Shown: one piece after another, positions 21,430-37,200 of the stretch
How the letters are laid out: each line of letters starts with the position of its first letter
How positions within the stretch are numbered: position 1 is the stretch's first letter
NCBI GenBank assembly: GCA_019054805.1
Contig: JAHQIY010000007.1
Coordinates: 4,779,501-4,843,500 of the forward strand
DNA from: Brachionus manjavacas
Lineage: Eukaryota; Rotifera; Eurotatoria; Ploima; Brachionidae
DNA: 64,000 nucleotides
Direction: 5' to 3'
The notes under the pieces: generated by a model
The model's input: only the letters and a program-made list of their open reading frames with translations
Told to the model about the DNA's origin: nothing
Database searches by the model: none
Made by a program: the position numbers and the translations under genes

Positions 21430-24400
21430 TAAAAATTATTTCTTTCAAAGTTGCATCTTTAATTTTTTTGAATTTTTAAAATGCTGAAAATCACATGAAA
21501 AGTAGAAAAAATCACATGTTTTAAACACGGAATGATAGTTGAATTTTTCTATGAGAATATTTTAAGACTTAAGTTAAATATTTTTTTCTTTCATTTAATA
21601 AACTCTTAAAATTAATCATGGATATCATGGTTTTTGTTAATTTATAAACCCAAATATTTTTAAAAGATAATAATGACCAAATTTGAATGAAATTTTTTAG
21701 AAGATCAATTAAAATTTTTTTCTTAATTTTTGAAAATTTTTTTTATTTTTTGAATAAACTTCAAGCATGGTATCCCTTTTAAAAATAGTATTCCAGCTTA
21801 AATTTTTGGTCTTTAAAAAAAATCTTCTAAGGTTTTTCTGGATTTTAAGGGCTGTCAGTATTTAACGCAATAAAATTAGTAAAATTACCACAAATTTATA
21901 TAGAAAATCAACAAAAATTATAAATTTTTATCTCTTTCTTTTTTTTCCCAACTTATTTTAAATAAAACAATTAAATTAATGAAAACATAATACAAAAAAT
22001 TTTCTTTAAATTTATTAATATTAATTTTTTTAGAATTGATGAACTTCAATGATATTGGCTTGGATATACAAGCCAAAGCGAGGATAAAAAAATTGACACA
22101 AAATTAATTTTATTACTTTTTTATATATTTATGGGTTTTTTAGTATTTCTGTGGAATTTTTACTAAAAATATTGTGCCAAAATATTAAGAGTCTATTTTA
22201 AGGTAAGATATAAATGCACTAAAAGAGCTTTTAAAACTTGTTTTTCTAATAATGAAAAATTTTTCGAGTAATTAAAAGCGTGGTTAGAAAATTTTTTAAT
22301 GATAATCTGTGGAAAAAAAATTTCTTCTATTAAATTAAAATTAATTTTTTCTTTCTTTAATTTATAAAGTTTTAAAAGAGAATGTCTGAATTTTTCAAGA
22401 CTTTGTTGCGATTAATTTTTTGTTAATTATATTAACTTTTTTTCTCAAATATTCTAAAATATTATGCATACAACGCGATATAAGAATAGTTAAATTAATT
22501 TTGAAAATATTTGAAAAAATAAACTGATAAAATGTTAATTTATTTTGATTTCTACAAATTTTTTTTTCACTCAGTCAATTAAATCCAAGGTTAATAAATT
22601 TGAAATTTAGCAACTATTTAATCTTTTTATAAAAGCCGAGTATTTACTATAACTAATCTGTTTATGCTAACATTTTGGAAAAAAAATCTATTTTTTAATT
22701 TCGATTCAATATAAATATTTTTCATTACAAAAAATATCTTTTTTTTTCTCTAAAGCAACTTTTCATGAATCTTGAAATTAACAAAATAAAAATATTTCGC
22801 ATTTAATTTTGTTTTCAATTAAAAATTTCAAATATTTTTTCAAATAAATTTCTAAATAAAAGGTTCGAATGAAAGAAAATAATTTCAATTGCGTTTTACA
22901 TTCATTCAAAAAAAGCTAATCTATGTGCCAAACTTTGCCAGAACTGTCTTATCATAATTAAATACTGGCAGTTAATTGTCTTTAGCCTGAAGCTATAAGT
23001 GCTAGGTTATCAAGCCTTGACATAGTCGACAAGTCATATCTAATTTGCATCTGTATATGACTAGATTTTTTAACTTTTAAAGAGAGAAAATTTTAGTTAA
23101 ATTTCAATTAAATCTCAGATTTTATTATTTAAATAATGTTTGACAGTTCAGAAAAAAATTAATTAAATTTATGGATAAACGCTTTGTAAGCTAATTCAAA
23201 AATTAAGTTCTTATCATCAATCCCAGACCTCAATTGTTGAATATTAGGCAATTTTACCCAATGTGCAAGAAATGCTTGGTTTAATTTAATTTCTAAAGTC
23301 TCAGGACTTACGCATTTCAGTTATCTATTATAAGTTAGCATTGGTCTAGAATAGACTTATACAATAAATATGTATGTTATTCATTTTTCTTAGATTTTGG
23401 CTCTCAACACTTTTCCATATCTAAAAATTAATATCTGTTATCTAATTATTGTCTTCGATTTAAGGATAATCAAAATTCAGTTTATTATTAGTTATGGTTA
23501 AGGTATTTTTCGTCGATTTTTTAATTTTAAATTAAAATTTTTTAATGAAGTGAAAAAAATTGATTAAGCTCACACGTTAAATTTTTATTTCATCTTTTTT
23601 GCAAAAACTAAGGCCATTTATAAAAAAGGAGAAAGAAAAATTTTAGTTAATTTTTAATTTTATAATTTTATGTCAAAATTTTTTTAATAGAGAAATCAAT
23701 TTTCAAATTTTCAAAAATAAAACAGTTTAACTTAATCGCACTAGATAAAGCATTGTGTATTTTTTTATTTCGCTTTGCTTTACTTCAGAATAGGTAAATA
23801 TAAAAAAATTTAAAATCTTATTTGATTCAAAGTGTTTGATGGTTAAAATATCATTTGATTTTTTGTTTAAGCTTAAATAGAAAAAATTCTTTCTTCGTTT
23901 TTTTAAAATAAATGTAAGAATATTTTACAATAATAACTAGATTATTTTACAAAAGTGGTTGTTAATATTTTTAAAAGATGCATTTGTTGCTTTTGAACAA
24001 GAGACACTCAGAATTTAGAAGAAAATTTATTTTTGTAGAAAATTAAATGATAGATGTGAAGAGCTTAAAATCTATTCAAGTTATTTACAAAAGCATAATC
24101 AAATAAATAAAATTTTGTTATATTATATTAGATACATAAATTTAAGATAAATTTGCGTGTAAAATAGAATTATTAATTTAAAAAAAGCTCTAAAAGAATT
24201 AAATTTTAATAATTAATATTTAATTGAGAAAATTGATTTTTGCCCAATTTAGATGTCCGTGAAATTTTTATTCGAAAATTTTTTATGATTAAATTGGAAT
24301 TATCATAATTTAAAAACAGCATGATTTTGGTCAAATAACGAAGGCACATAGATTAAAGCTTCTTATTTTCTCATGCGATTTATTTTAACTTTACTATAAA

Positions 24401-25270
24401 AAAAGAAGCCTTTCATAGTTTTTCATAGTTTCATCGATACAAGGAATACTTTTGAAATCATTATTTTTTATTTAAAATTCTAATTTTGATGCAAATTAAA
24501 ATAAAAATGAAAAAGACTTAATAATAAACTCGTCAACTTCCACTTTTTTGGAAAAATTTAACAATTAGATAAAAAGATAAAGATTCTTGTTAATAGCTTT
24601 TTTTTAAATAATAAAAAGACAAAGTTTTTTTCTTTCCATTTTTTTTTTAAGGAAATCTGGGCTTAATTTTAACCAATTTTTTAGTAAACATTATATTAAA
24701 AAAGAATTCCAAATGGTCCCCACTATTTAAAATTTTTTTTTGTTTAGCTTTGAAAAAATTCCAAATCAAAACTTTTTTGAGCAATTGTTTCTGATCTGTG
24801 AATTAAGACCATGTGGCACTACCACTACTACCACAAAATTTCACGCATCTTCTTGGCAAAATTTGCTTTTATTTCTGCTTTTTTTTACACTGCTAGTCAC
24901 AATAAGGTTTCATGCAGAATGTGTTTACCTTTAGTTAAACTATAGATCCAATTTATAAGCATCACACCTGGTATTTGCTAATTTATCCATGCACACCCGA
25001 TTGCAATAGAAACAAAATATTATCATTATTTATTATTCAAGATAATTTAAAGTAAACTTTTTATTAAAAAAAAAATTCTAAAAAAAAAACAAAAAAAGAG
25101 CCAGGTCTTTGGGCTGTAAAAATTGCATGCTTATCTAAAAACGTTGATTTATCATCTTAGATAAAATATTTTAACAGCGGCCTTATTTTACTCACTAGAT
25201 ATTATCATGATTTATAGTTGTGAAAAATTTTGCTGAAAATTTTTCAAAAAAAACACCATAAAACGCTTGC
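21430..25270. other. Intergenic between cytochrome c and WNK
   Basis: About 3.8 kb of A/T-rich sequence. No protein motif, RNA fold or transposon end was recognised. A short frame at 24740-24934 has no ATG and no similarity I know. Confidence 0.4.
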
Positions 25271-28200
25271 ATGGAACCAGAAATCGAGTCAAAAAATGCT
25301 CAAAAATCAGAAAGCTCGGCGTCTTTAGAGAGTAAAAAAGCGAGTGATAGCGATGAAAAACGTAATGCAGCTAAGAGTGAGCCGGTCGACAACCACCAGC
25401 TGTCCAGTGTGCTCCTAGTTTCGCCCAGGCTGACCAGCTCCAAGCTCTACTTCCGCTCTCTCTCGCACAAACCCCACACTCCAGCCAACTCTTTTGAAAA
25501 CACATTCGAGTGCGTACATTCAAATGAAATATTTGCAACTAATTTCAAATCTCTAAACACAACACAAACTACACAACCAATTTCAAATTCAACTGAAAAA
25601 ACTAATATTAATAAAAATGATAATAATGAATTTTTAAATTCGAATTATTTATCAAAATCGTTGTCAACCAACTCCACTCCATCCAAATTATACCGCAAAG
25701 TTAATGACAAATTCAGCCCTGTGAGCCAAAGCCACTCGAGAAAAAAAGCCCTTCAGTCCAACTCCCATTCTCTCATATCAACTTGGCTCCACTATCCAAA
25801 CATCTACTACAATCGGACACCAATTCCCAGCTTGTTCACCACCGAATGCTCATCTAATCACGCGGCAAGCGACCATCTCTGTGCCATGACTTTGTCCAAT
25901 CCAAGCAGCCAAATGAACCAGTTGGACGAGTGCGAGAATCGGCGACAAGCGTTCCGGACACCGTCCGAACCGCAAACAGAAGCTTCTAATGAAAACTTGA
26001 GCGCAGCAGCTGTGCTCGCGGTCTCATCGGCTTCATCGACCGCTTCGTCGTCCTCGTCGCCGCCAACTTTCATCCAGAACACGCGGCTCAGCGAGTCCAC
26101 GTCGTCCTCGATGGCCTCGTCCATCTCGCCGCATCAAAACTCCAACCAGGCCACCCCGACCCATCCGACCCCATACGTAGACCGCTTTCGCATCAAAAAA
26201 ACCCTCGAGACGGACCTGATCAACTCGGCCACTATCATTTCGACACCGGTCAATTCGGAGCCCAACCAAGTCAAAGACGATCAGCTAGCTCACACTTCCA
26301 CCGAAACTTCCAACTCGAAATCAGACCAGGTCGATGAGAACTCGGCAGAGCAATCGGCCAAGAGCACCGAGAGACGAATCAGCAAGTTTACGGTGAAAAA
26401 AGTCGACACTACCGACTTTCTGGCTAGCAGGCTGACTGATGCCGAAAGTGTTGGCTTGGTCGATGATGCCAAGAAAATTCAAGATGCTTCTCAGAATCCG
26501 GCAACTAATGCTGATCCCAAAATTATTGAAAATTTGACTCAATTTCAGGACTCGATTTTGATGCAGACTAGCAAACAGGCAGACAAGACTAGTGAGTCGA
26601 TTAACACAACAAGATCCAACTCTATCATTGAACGAAGTATGCCTTTTTTCTTTTTTTTTTATATTTCAATTTTTTTTTTTTTTAAATTAAAAAAAAACTT
26701 TATTCAAAGAGAAATTTAGATCGAATCCCACAACAAAAAAATTTGCATGAAATTTTTTTTTAATTTTTTAAAAAAGTAAAAAAAAGAAATTTTTATTGAT
26801 TTTTTTTGACCGAAATTTGAATAAAATTTTTGTAAAAAATGGCCAAAACAATTAAAAAGGAAAAATGGATTTTTTAATCTAATAATATTTTTTTTTTAAA
26901 TTTATTGTAATTCAAATTTAAGTAGTGTTCATTAAATATCAAAAAAATGACAAAAAAAATTTTAGATCTAAAAGTGTTAATTGAGTAAATTTCAAAACTG
27001 TTTTTGATAAAAATAAGAAATTAATAAAATATATCTAAATCTGATTGAATTAGCTTGGAAAGATCTAAAAAGTAACGTTATAAAAAAAGAAATTTTAGAT
27101 GACTTAGACTTGTTTAAAACGATAAATGATTTTCAAAAAGTTGAGACGATTGAAAAGAGATAAATAAATCATCTAAAAAAAGTAAATAAAGTTATTTTAA
27201 GTGTTCCGGATTTTTCTGATAAAATATATATTGAAATTCAAAGTAACATCGATTGATCAGATTACTAAATTCCTATTGTATGCATTTTGTTTTTAGTGCA
27301 TTTTATTTGTAAAATTAAATTTTCATAAATTTGTAAAAAAAAATTAAAATTGCATTAAAATATCCACTTTTCCTTTATTAATTGACTTTTCACCTTTTTT
27401 TACAAAGATTCACCCAAATTTTGGTCAAAAAAGTCAATCAATTTTTTTTTTACTTTTTCAAAAAAATTTAAAAAAATTCAGATTTTTTCGAAAAATTTTT
27501 TAAATTTTTTTTAACTGAATTTTTCAACAATTGTTGGAAATTTACGATAAATACATTTTTTCATATAACGATATTTTACGTAAATTATGGTGAATTCGTC
27601 GTAGCAGTTAGCTTAGAAAAATAAATATACAATGAGATAAATAATTAAAATAAAAGTTACTAAGATTGTGCCTTAAAAATACGATTTTAAAAGAAAACCT
27701 CTTTTAGTTATTTATGGACCCTTTTTAGTACAAAAAAAGCAATTTAATAATTTTTGTGAATTGAAGATATAATATGATTTAAAAATTTGATTTTTTTTTT
27801 ATTTGAAAGAGCTTTTGTTATAGATAGCTAATAATAATAATTAAAAAAAAATGAATTACCTGTATGCTTTAATATTACCGTAAATCTTTGAGAGATCATG
27901 GGTGGAATGACATTTGATTTTTAGGTTAAAAAAAATGCGCTTTTTCATGTTTAGACACGGAGTTAAAATCAAAAATATTTAAATTAGCAACAGTTGTTTA
28001 TTCAATAGATAAAAAAGTAACTAATTATAAGTTTATTTCATATTTTAAAAAAATTTTCTAAATTTAATTAAAATAATAATTTTTAATCGCTCAATTTTTT
28101 TTCAAAATCTTTTAAAATTTTAGCTGCAAACCATTATCCAGGACCGAATTTCTTTTTAATAAAAAGACTTTTATTAAATATTCAGTTTTTGAATTATCCT

Positions 28201-31200
28201 AATTTTAAACTCGCACCATGACTCAAAAACTTAGTTGAATTTAACTGAATTTTTTGTCTCGAATTTAATTTTCAAGAAAAAAAAAGAATTTTTTTTTAAA
28301 ACTAATTCAAAATATTAAACATTTAATTCATTTAATTTTATAAAAAAAAAGAAAAAAAAAAGCTTGTTACATCATTATTATTGAGATTTTAATTAGTAAA
28401 GTTTTGATAAAGCGAACTTTTATTTGAATTGGCTTGCTGAAAAATTTCAATTTTTTTTAATTTAAAATTATTTACTTTTTGAGAATTGATCAGTTTATCT
28501 TAGCGGTTAAATTATTCAAAGTGGTTTTCTTAACCGGTTTTTTAAAACCTAATAACTGTCTTTTTTAATTAAATTTATTTGATTTTAAAAATATTTTTTG
28601 TTCACTTTTATTGGAGCTATTTAAGTTTAATTTCTTTGCTCTTTTAAATCGTTCGTTTTGATCATTGTGTCACAGTCGAATCCTAAATTTTAAGTTTCAG
28701 TTATTTTTTAAAATTTTTTAACAAAAAAAATATGCAACAAAAGAGATACCGAAATTAGGTGCTTTTAATTTTCAATATTTTTATTTATTTAAGAAAATGA
28801 ACACTTCAAAAAAATAATTTTTTTATCATTTATATTTAACGCAACAAAGAAAATTAAATAATTACTTCACTAATAATAAAACTAATCAAAAAAAACCATG
28901 AATTGCCCGGCTATCAGTAAATTAATAAAAAAATAAATAGAAATTTTCCACTCTTTATTTATCAAATTTATAATATAAATAAATATTCAAAAGAAAAAAA
29001 TGTAATTAAAAAAAAATATGAAATAAGAACTTTAAATTTAAAAAAAAAAAGGCGATTTTTGAGTATTTACAAAATTTTTAAATTACTTTGAGTAGTATTT
29101 TAAATTAAATGATCAAATGGAGTTTTAAAGCGTTTATCATTAACTTTTAATTTTTAAGAAAATTATTAGAATGATAAAAAGTATTCAAAAAATGACTATT
29201 AGTTCAAAATAAGTTTAATTTTTAAAAAGGGTCAAAATTTTATCAAAATTGGCTTTTTTATACAAAAGCTTTGGTTTTGTGAATTTTGGTAAAAAAAACA
29301 AAAAAATAAAACTGTCATAACTTTCATTCTAAATGAGCTAAAAATTTTCTTGAAATCGCATGATGCAGGTAATTTTTAGTCATGTATTAATAATCAAAAT
29401 TTATTCACACTTCTATTCATCTTTAACTTAACCAAATCCCTAAACCGGTACTGCACCAAATTTTTAAAAATATGCATTAAGTTACCTTTTTTTATATTTA
29501 ATTTTTATAAAAGACTCAAATCATTGAAAGAAATGATGTTTCAAACTTGACCGTCCACTTTTTCAAATTTTTTTTATTTCTTTAAAGAAAATTGGATTTT
29601 TTTTGAGAATACTTGATCGTATTTTAAAAAGGCAAGTTCGAATAAGAATCGATATCTCCAAATCTTAACTAAAAATAACTACATATATTAATCAAATTTC
29701 AATTTATTTATTTTTTTCTATCTCCGAAAAATATTTGGATCACAAGGGATTTTTTTCTCTACAAGAAAATTTTCAATTATAATAAATTTTCTTTTCTTTT
29801 TTATTTTCAAAATTCAAATTTATCTTAAAAATTTGTTCAAAACAAGAAAAAGAGTCATTTTACTAAAATATCTTAGATCCTTCAATTCTTTTTTAACTAA
29901 TATTGACTATGATTTGAGCAGTTTTTAAATGCATGATGAAAATGGGATAAAAATAGAGTATTTTGTCTTAGAGAAAAAATTACTCGAGAGATTTAGAGTG
30001 ACACATCCAAGGAAATTTGCAAGTAAAAAAAATAATAAAATGCTTGGGAATAGAACAAACTGATTCAAGAGCTTAAAAAATACAAAATTTTGTGTTAATC
30101 TTTGATTAGAGTTCAGCTTGAGATTACATTGCTGTATTTGGTCTTGTTAATAACATGTTGGTAAAAGGACAAGAAAGTGTTACTAAGCTTCCTGATAGTT
30201 TTGATGGTTTAGATAATCAGGAGTGGCTGAAAGAATTGTCATCAAGTAAGGGGCGAACTCAATACCTATAAACAAACACACGATTTGAAAAATTTTTATC
30301 TTTAATTTAAAATTAAAATAATTTGAAACTATAAATGCTTGAAGTCTTTTAAGTCTATTAAGCAAAAAGAAAAATAGGATTTTTAAAATGAAATGCTAGC
30401 GCTTTTGTGTTCAAAGTGGTAGACCCTTTAGAATAAACAATTTTTAATTCAAAAAGATATTTAAAAATTCAAGAAATTACGATACAGTAAGAAATATATT
30501 CCTAGATTTTAAATAAAACCTAAATATTTTTGATATTGTAATTTTTTATTTTTTCCTCAATCAAGATTAAGTTTTGATTATTAATTTCTTTGATTTTCAT
30601 CAAAACGAATTAAATAACTCTTTCTAGATCTGCTAAGAAAATGATAGAATTTTTATTCATAATAATGTTTTATCATTTTTCACTTTTAAATTTTTATTCA
30701 AAAATTTAAAGGAAAAATTTAAAAATTTTTTGACAAAAAACAATAAAGATTCCATTGCTTTATTTCTTAACCATTCGCTCAATTTAATGCTATTCACATA
30801 TTTGATTTAGTTAAATTTATTACTTTTTTAAATTATTTTAAAATTAGGCAACAAAAAAAACATTCATTATTTATTTTTTAAATTTAGAAAAAAAAACCGA
30901 TTCATCTCTAAGGATATATGTTCAAATCGTAACATTATTTGAGCATAATTAATTTTCAAAATTTAATATTATCCAGTATTTTGTATTTTTAAAAGAAAAC
31001 AATTTAAATATCACAAAATTTTGTTTTATTTTAATATCTTTATTTTATAGTAGAAAACAAATAGAATTATGAATGGCTCGAAAGCGAATGTCTGTTTTTT
31101 AAGCACCCATTTTCGTCTTAAAATTTTAGCCAAGTTATCTAAAGGTGAAAAATTATACCTAATGATGTTTTTACTTTTACAAATTGCGAATCTTTATTTT

Positions 31201-34200
31201 ATTCTTCATACTTTTTTTTCCAAATACCAAATTGTTATTTTGTGAACAAAACTATCTAAATTTTCAAATTAAAAGCTATAAATTAGTTAAAAAAGCTACA
31301 AAAAAAAATTTCTTTCAATGATCCAAAAATTTATCTAATCTAAGTTATCTATCTAGATATGCTATCTTTTGCCGTCCTTTCGAAAGGCAAGCATTTACCA
31401 GTAAACCAGTGGTCAAATAAAAAAAAAATTTTGTCTTTACAACTATGGGTATACAATTTAATCTAAAAATCAGATTTTTATAAAAAACAACAATTTTTGA
31501 CAAATTAAAACTAGAAAAAGCAAATTTTTTAATTAATTTTTTAAATTAAGACAATGAACTATCAGAGATATCAAGAGAGACCGATATTCAGGAGGACGAG
31601 AAGCCTATTGACGAATCACCGGACAAACGGTTCCTAAAATATGACACCGAAATCGGACATGGCTCATTTAAAACAGTGTACAAAGGACTGGACACGGAAA
31701 GCGGCGTGCCAGTCGCTTGGTGTGAGCTGCACGACCGCAAGTTTAACAGACAAGAACGCCTTCGGTTTATCGAAGAAGCCGAAATGCTCAAGCAGTTGCA
31801 GCACCCGAATATAGTGCGCTTTTATGAGTACTGGGAAGACACCAAAGTAAAACCTAAGAGAATAATTTTGGTAACCGAGCTGATGACTTCAGGCACCCTG
31901 AAAGCCTACGTTCAGCGATTTCGCACAACCAGACTCAGAGTTATCAAAAATTTTGCCACCCAAATTTTAAAAGGTCTGGCCTATTTGCACAGCAGATCGC
32001 CTCCAGTTATTCATAGGGACCTGAAGTGTGACAACATATTTGTGACTGGTCAGTCAGGCCAAGTAAAAATTGGCGATCTGGGTCTGGCTACTTTAAAAAA
32101 GGCTTCATTTGCCAAATCAGTCATTGGCACGCCGGAGTTCATGGCGCCCGAAATGTACTCGGAACAGTATGACGAAAGCATAGATGTGTACGCTTTCGGC
32201 ATGTGTCTGCTAGAGATGGCCACCGGTGAATACCCCTATCAAGAATGCTCAAAGCCTTTTGAAATTTACAAACGTGTTACCAAAGGCCAAAAGCCGGACA
32301 GCTTCTCCAAAATAGACAACGAAGACTTGAAAGAGCTGATCGGCTGGTGCATTCGGCTAAATCGAAACCAGCGTCCGTCAGTAAAAGAATTGCTCAATCA
32401 TTCCTGGTTTATGGAAAACAATGGTCTTAAACTAGAAGTGCTCAAGGACAAAAACTTCAAAGTAATTGAGAACACTGACGAAGGACTGATCACCTTTCGC
32501 CTCAAAGTGTATGACAAAGCAAGGCGCAGAGGTCCAGTGTGGCCCGAAAACGAAGAAATCGAGTTTACGTTCGACGTAAACAATGACGACCCGGAGCAAA
32601 TAGCTAAAGAATTTAAGGAAAAAACTGATAAAATATGCGATGAAGATATTAAGTTTTTAACTCAGGCTATTAAGGACAAAATAGTTATATTTAGACTTGA
32701 CAAGATTCCGGACAAAAATGAAGAGGAAATTGTTTCTTTGACCGCTAGTAATCCTAGCCAACCGGGAAATCCAAACGAGCCTACAGTAAATCAGCCAGGT
32801 CTGAGTCTGATTGAGAACTCGATGGAAAAAGCGCAAATTTTCAGCGAAAACCAAAAAATATTGAACGAGTCATTGGCTTTGTCAAGCAATAAAAATGAAG
32901 CGGCTGCTAGTCTATCCAACGCTCAGCCATCCGCAGGTGACAAGTCAGCAGTCGCTCAGAATCAAGCGCCTGTAAAGCAAGTTCAATTTATTGATCAAGT
33001 GAATGAAGAACAGAGTAAAAATGGTCTCAGGGATGTTTCGCTTAAATTGACAATTAGTGATTTTGTCGAGACCGCTGAGACTGGTGAAGTTGTCCATTGC
33101 ATACTGGAACTCGACAGCAAAGACGAAATTAAATTAAAATTTGGACTCAACACTGATTCTCCCAAAGATATAACCAAACGATTGGTAAGTTGGCGTAAAT
33201 TAGAACGATCAAGTTCCAATATAATCATTCATTTAAATCAAAAGAAAAGTTTATTCATTTTTTTATTAATAATTTAGGTTTTTTTTTAAATGCTAAAAAT
33301 TTTGGCCTATTGACTATCGACACCTTAGAATACTTTATTGAAAATTAGACAACATCTTTTTAATACTAAAACAATTAATATTTACTAAAGTTCCAGTTTT
33401 ATATTTTTTATTCTCTTAATTCAATTTTTTTTGTTATCCTATCTTTTTTTATTGAATGACCCTAAGGTCTTTAAGCAAATTTGCGCACCTTTTGCTCTCT
33501 TGTTGAATAAATGTAACATTACAAATTTAATAAATTAGAAAAAAACAAAAATGTTTTTATAAGACATTTCAAAATATTATTTGTCAATAGATGAAAATTT
33601 AGCCTGATTTATTATCTCTCTATACGCCAAAATAAATTAGTTTAGGTTCAGGGTTAAAAAAAATGACTTTTTTTGCATTTTGTAAATTTAATAACAGGGT
33701 CTGGTCGGTTGAATGATCAATTTTGTTCAATTAAGATTTTTAATTTGAATAAATTCCTTTAGTTAAATATTTTGAAGAAAAAAATCAAAATTTTGAAGTC
33801 AAGCTCAAACTACTTATAACCTGTTTTTTTTAAGTCTCAAGTCAAATGTCAATTCTCAATTTTATAAAAATTTAAGTCATGACTTTGACTTAAACTAAGG
33901 CAATTTGAAGTTAATGACCAAAATCATATGATCAAAAATAAATAGATAAAATGATGAAAATAAATAAATAAATTTTTTTATTTAAACATAAAATGTTTAT
34001 TATTTTAATTTTAAATTTTTTTTTTTCAAATTGATCTTCAATTGATTCTTGTAAAGTCTTTATTTGAAAATTTTAAAGACAAATTTAAAATCCATTTTAA
34101 GGTATAAAAATTATGGCTTTAAATGATATTGTAATATTAGAGAAAAAATGTAATAGCGAAGCAAAGTTAAAATTTGTAATGCAAAACTTTAAAATACTAA

Positions 34201-37200
34201 TTAAGATTTCATTTTTACTTAAGATAAAAATTCATATAATTTTCTTCCTAATTAAAGATAAAAAAAAATCATGTTTAAGATAATTTAGTCATTATTTTTT
34301 TAAATTTTAAGTTTCAAGGTTAATCAACAGGCTGGTGCCCTTATCTTTTAAATAGACTGACTAACCCTTCATTTATTTTAAATAAAATAAAAAAATTCAT
34401 TAAAATACAATTTTTTTAAATTTTTTATAAAAAAAAGGTTAATTTATTGATTTGTAATTGTTTTTAAACACCAAATTGAATTAATCAAAAATTTTATTTG
34501 ACTAAAGAAAAACTAAATTTATATTATTAAAAATAGATGCTTTGAAATGATTGAAGAATAAACATAAACGATCGATAACAAAAGTATTAATTAATTTTGG
34601 AGCAAAAATTATCAAAAGTTAGCTCTCCAAACATTTTTTGTTTGCTTTAGGTACAATTAAATTATTTTAATTTATTTTATTATATTTTAAACCTTCTTTT
34701 TTAAAAACTAGGACCATTATCCAGTTTAAATATTTTAAAACCAAAGTTAAGGAGTCCAGATAAAAATCTGTGTTGGAACCCAAATAATCCATATTTCTCA
34801 AGATAGTTACTTGTATCGTTATGTTCAAGCAAGGTAGAATAAATGAGTTGTTGATTTTGTAAAAAAAATTTTACGAGCAGGAACGCATATATTTTTTAAA
34901 TAAAAAATTTAAAATTTTTAATTTAAATTAACTTTTGATCATGAACTTCAATCTGCCTTAAACTAGTGACTTAAAAACAAGTCTGCTTTAAAAAATCCGA
35001 TTATTTAAAGCACGTGAATGGCATATAGAGATAAATTCTAACCAAATTTAAGTTTCATTTTTTTATTTTCAAGTTTCGAGAATAATCATGAGTCTAGTGC
35101 CCATATCTGCAAAAGACCAATATACACTTAAATTATTTAAAAAAAAATATTAAATATTAAAATAATTTAATGATAAAATCGAATGAAAAAATGCTATGTT
35201 TAAGTTAATTTTTTGAATGTTGAAAGAGTAAATGAATTAAACTTCAAAATTGATCTTTGTTTCACTGAGCTTACAATTAATCTGGAAAAAAATCCAACTG
35301 CTTTTTCTCCATTTATTGATATTGGTATTAATTAAATTTGATATTGATTTTTATAACCTAAATTTCTTGAGTCATTTTTTGACGATTTTTAAATTTTCAG
35401 GTTAGTTGTGACAAAACAATGTTTATTAGAGAATGGTAGCATTCTGTCTAAAATTCAATGCAGAAAAGAATATGAATTTTGTTTTTCATAAAAGTTGCTT
35501 TCTTCGTTAAAGTTTTGAAGATCAAAACTAAATTATAAAGTTTTAAAATACAAATTTTTAGAAAATTTAATTATTTGATATTTTTAAAAAAATAAGAATA
35601 AAACATCAATCAAATCTGCACTTTTGCAGAGGTTGAGAACAGTATTTTTATTCTGAAAATTTTTTTATTAATAACTTAAGAAAACAAGCTTTGAAAAATT
35701 AAGATCGTGATCATGATTTAAAAGCTTAGTCTTTAAATTATTTATCATTTCAACCTAAATTAATTCTATCAGGAATATTTGTATTTTTATATATCCTTTT
35801 TATATATTCTATTTATGGAAGTTTACAAACCTTTTCCAAAAATTTTTAGCAATACAAATTTTAATTATTTTTTTTCAATTTAGAATTTTTAAATATCTTA
35901 TTTAGAATAGAAGAGAAGTTTATTTTTTGAATAAAAAAGCATCATAATACAATTCGAATGTGTGAATGATAATCTTGGTCATGTGTATAATACTTTTTCA
36001 AAAAAAATTAACAATTAAACTAGAAAATTACTTACTACTCTAATACTAAGAATAACTTATATTTATTATTTAACACTATAATTATCGGTATCACCTTTAT
36101 TGATTGTGAATATACAAAGAAAGCCATATTGGGCTTTTAAAAAATTTATTCGATCTTGCTAATTTAACTAAAATCTATAAGATTAAAATAAATGATTAAA
36201 ACTTGACAAGAGATTTTCCGTAAATTAGCCTTAAAAATTAGTTCTATTTTCGGTTTGGTCTTTTCAGTGTTAATTTTGCCATTATACTACAGTTTTCTTG
36301 AAGTATTCTGATATTTTTATCATAGATGAAACTAATAATTAAAGATTTTTTTAGACTTAAAAAAAATTGAAAATTTAAAAAAAAATTAAAAATTCAAACC
36401 GGCGTGAACATAAACTTAAATAAGCAAAATATAGTAAATAGACCTCTGACATGGCATAAAAATGTTTTTTAGCTCGATGTACTAGATAAGTGTCCTAGAA
36501 TAATGATTTAAAAATTATTTATTTATTTCGACTTTTGGCGCATATTTTTAAAATTAGATTTTTAGATTAAAAAAATTTAGGATTCAATTCAGTCGCGTAG
36601 CCAGGGTAGAGGCAAGTGAAGCGATTGCTCCACCATTTTGATTTTATTTTTAAGGAATATTAGTAGTAGTAGTAATAAATGGCTGGGCAGCTTCTGCCTA
36701 GTGTTACACTTTACAGCCCTGAAATTAATAAATAATAAATAATAAATAATTATAACCACTATTATAAGAATATAGTGGTTATAGTATAAGAATAAATTAA
36801 GAATAAATAAAATGAATAGATAAGCCGGTTAAATAACTTAAGAAAATTTTTTTCCCTCTTTTCTAATTTCAAATGCAATGCAAAACGGTCTTTTTTTGTC
36901 TTAGGGAGGATTAGAAATTATTTGAAGAATTCAATGATCCAAAAATAGAAGATTAAATTTTTTCTTAAATATTTGAAATTAACTTTAACTAATAATTATT
37001 GAATTTTAAATTTTTATTAATAAAATAATTTTTATAATTTTTGTGCCCATTAAAACCCTCCTGTTATTCCTCCACACCATTTGAAGCTCTTGGATAGAAT
37101 TCTCGCCCCACCATTAAGAAAACCCTGGCTGCGCCCTGATTTTTTTACTAGTGGGGCATTACAAAATTAATTGATGAAACTAACATATTTTTTCTAATTT

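Noticed and set aside
24740-24934. Small membrane-protein gene
   Set aside because: The frame has no ATG at its start, is low complexity, and shows no splice context or similarity.
33185-33277. Extension of the WNK protein to a stop at 33277
   Set aside because: A consensus GTAAGT donor sits after TTG, and the exon at 38986 continues in phase; the extension is intron read-through.
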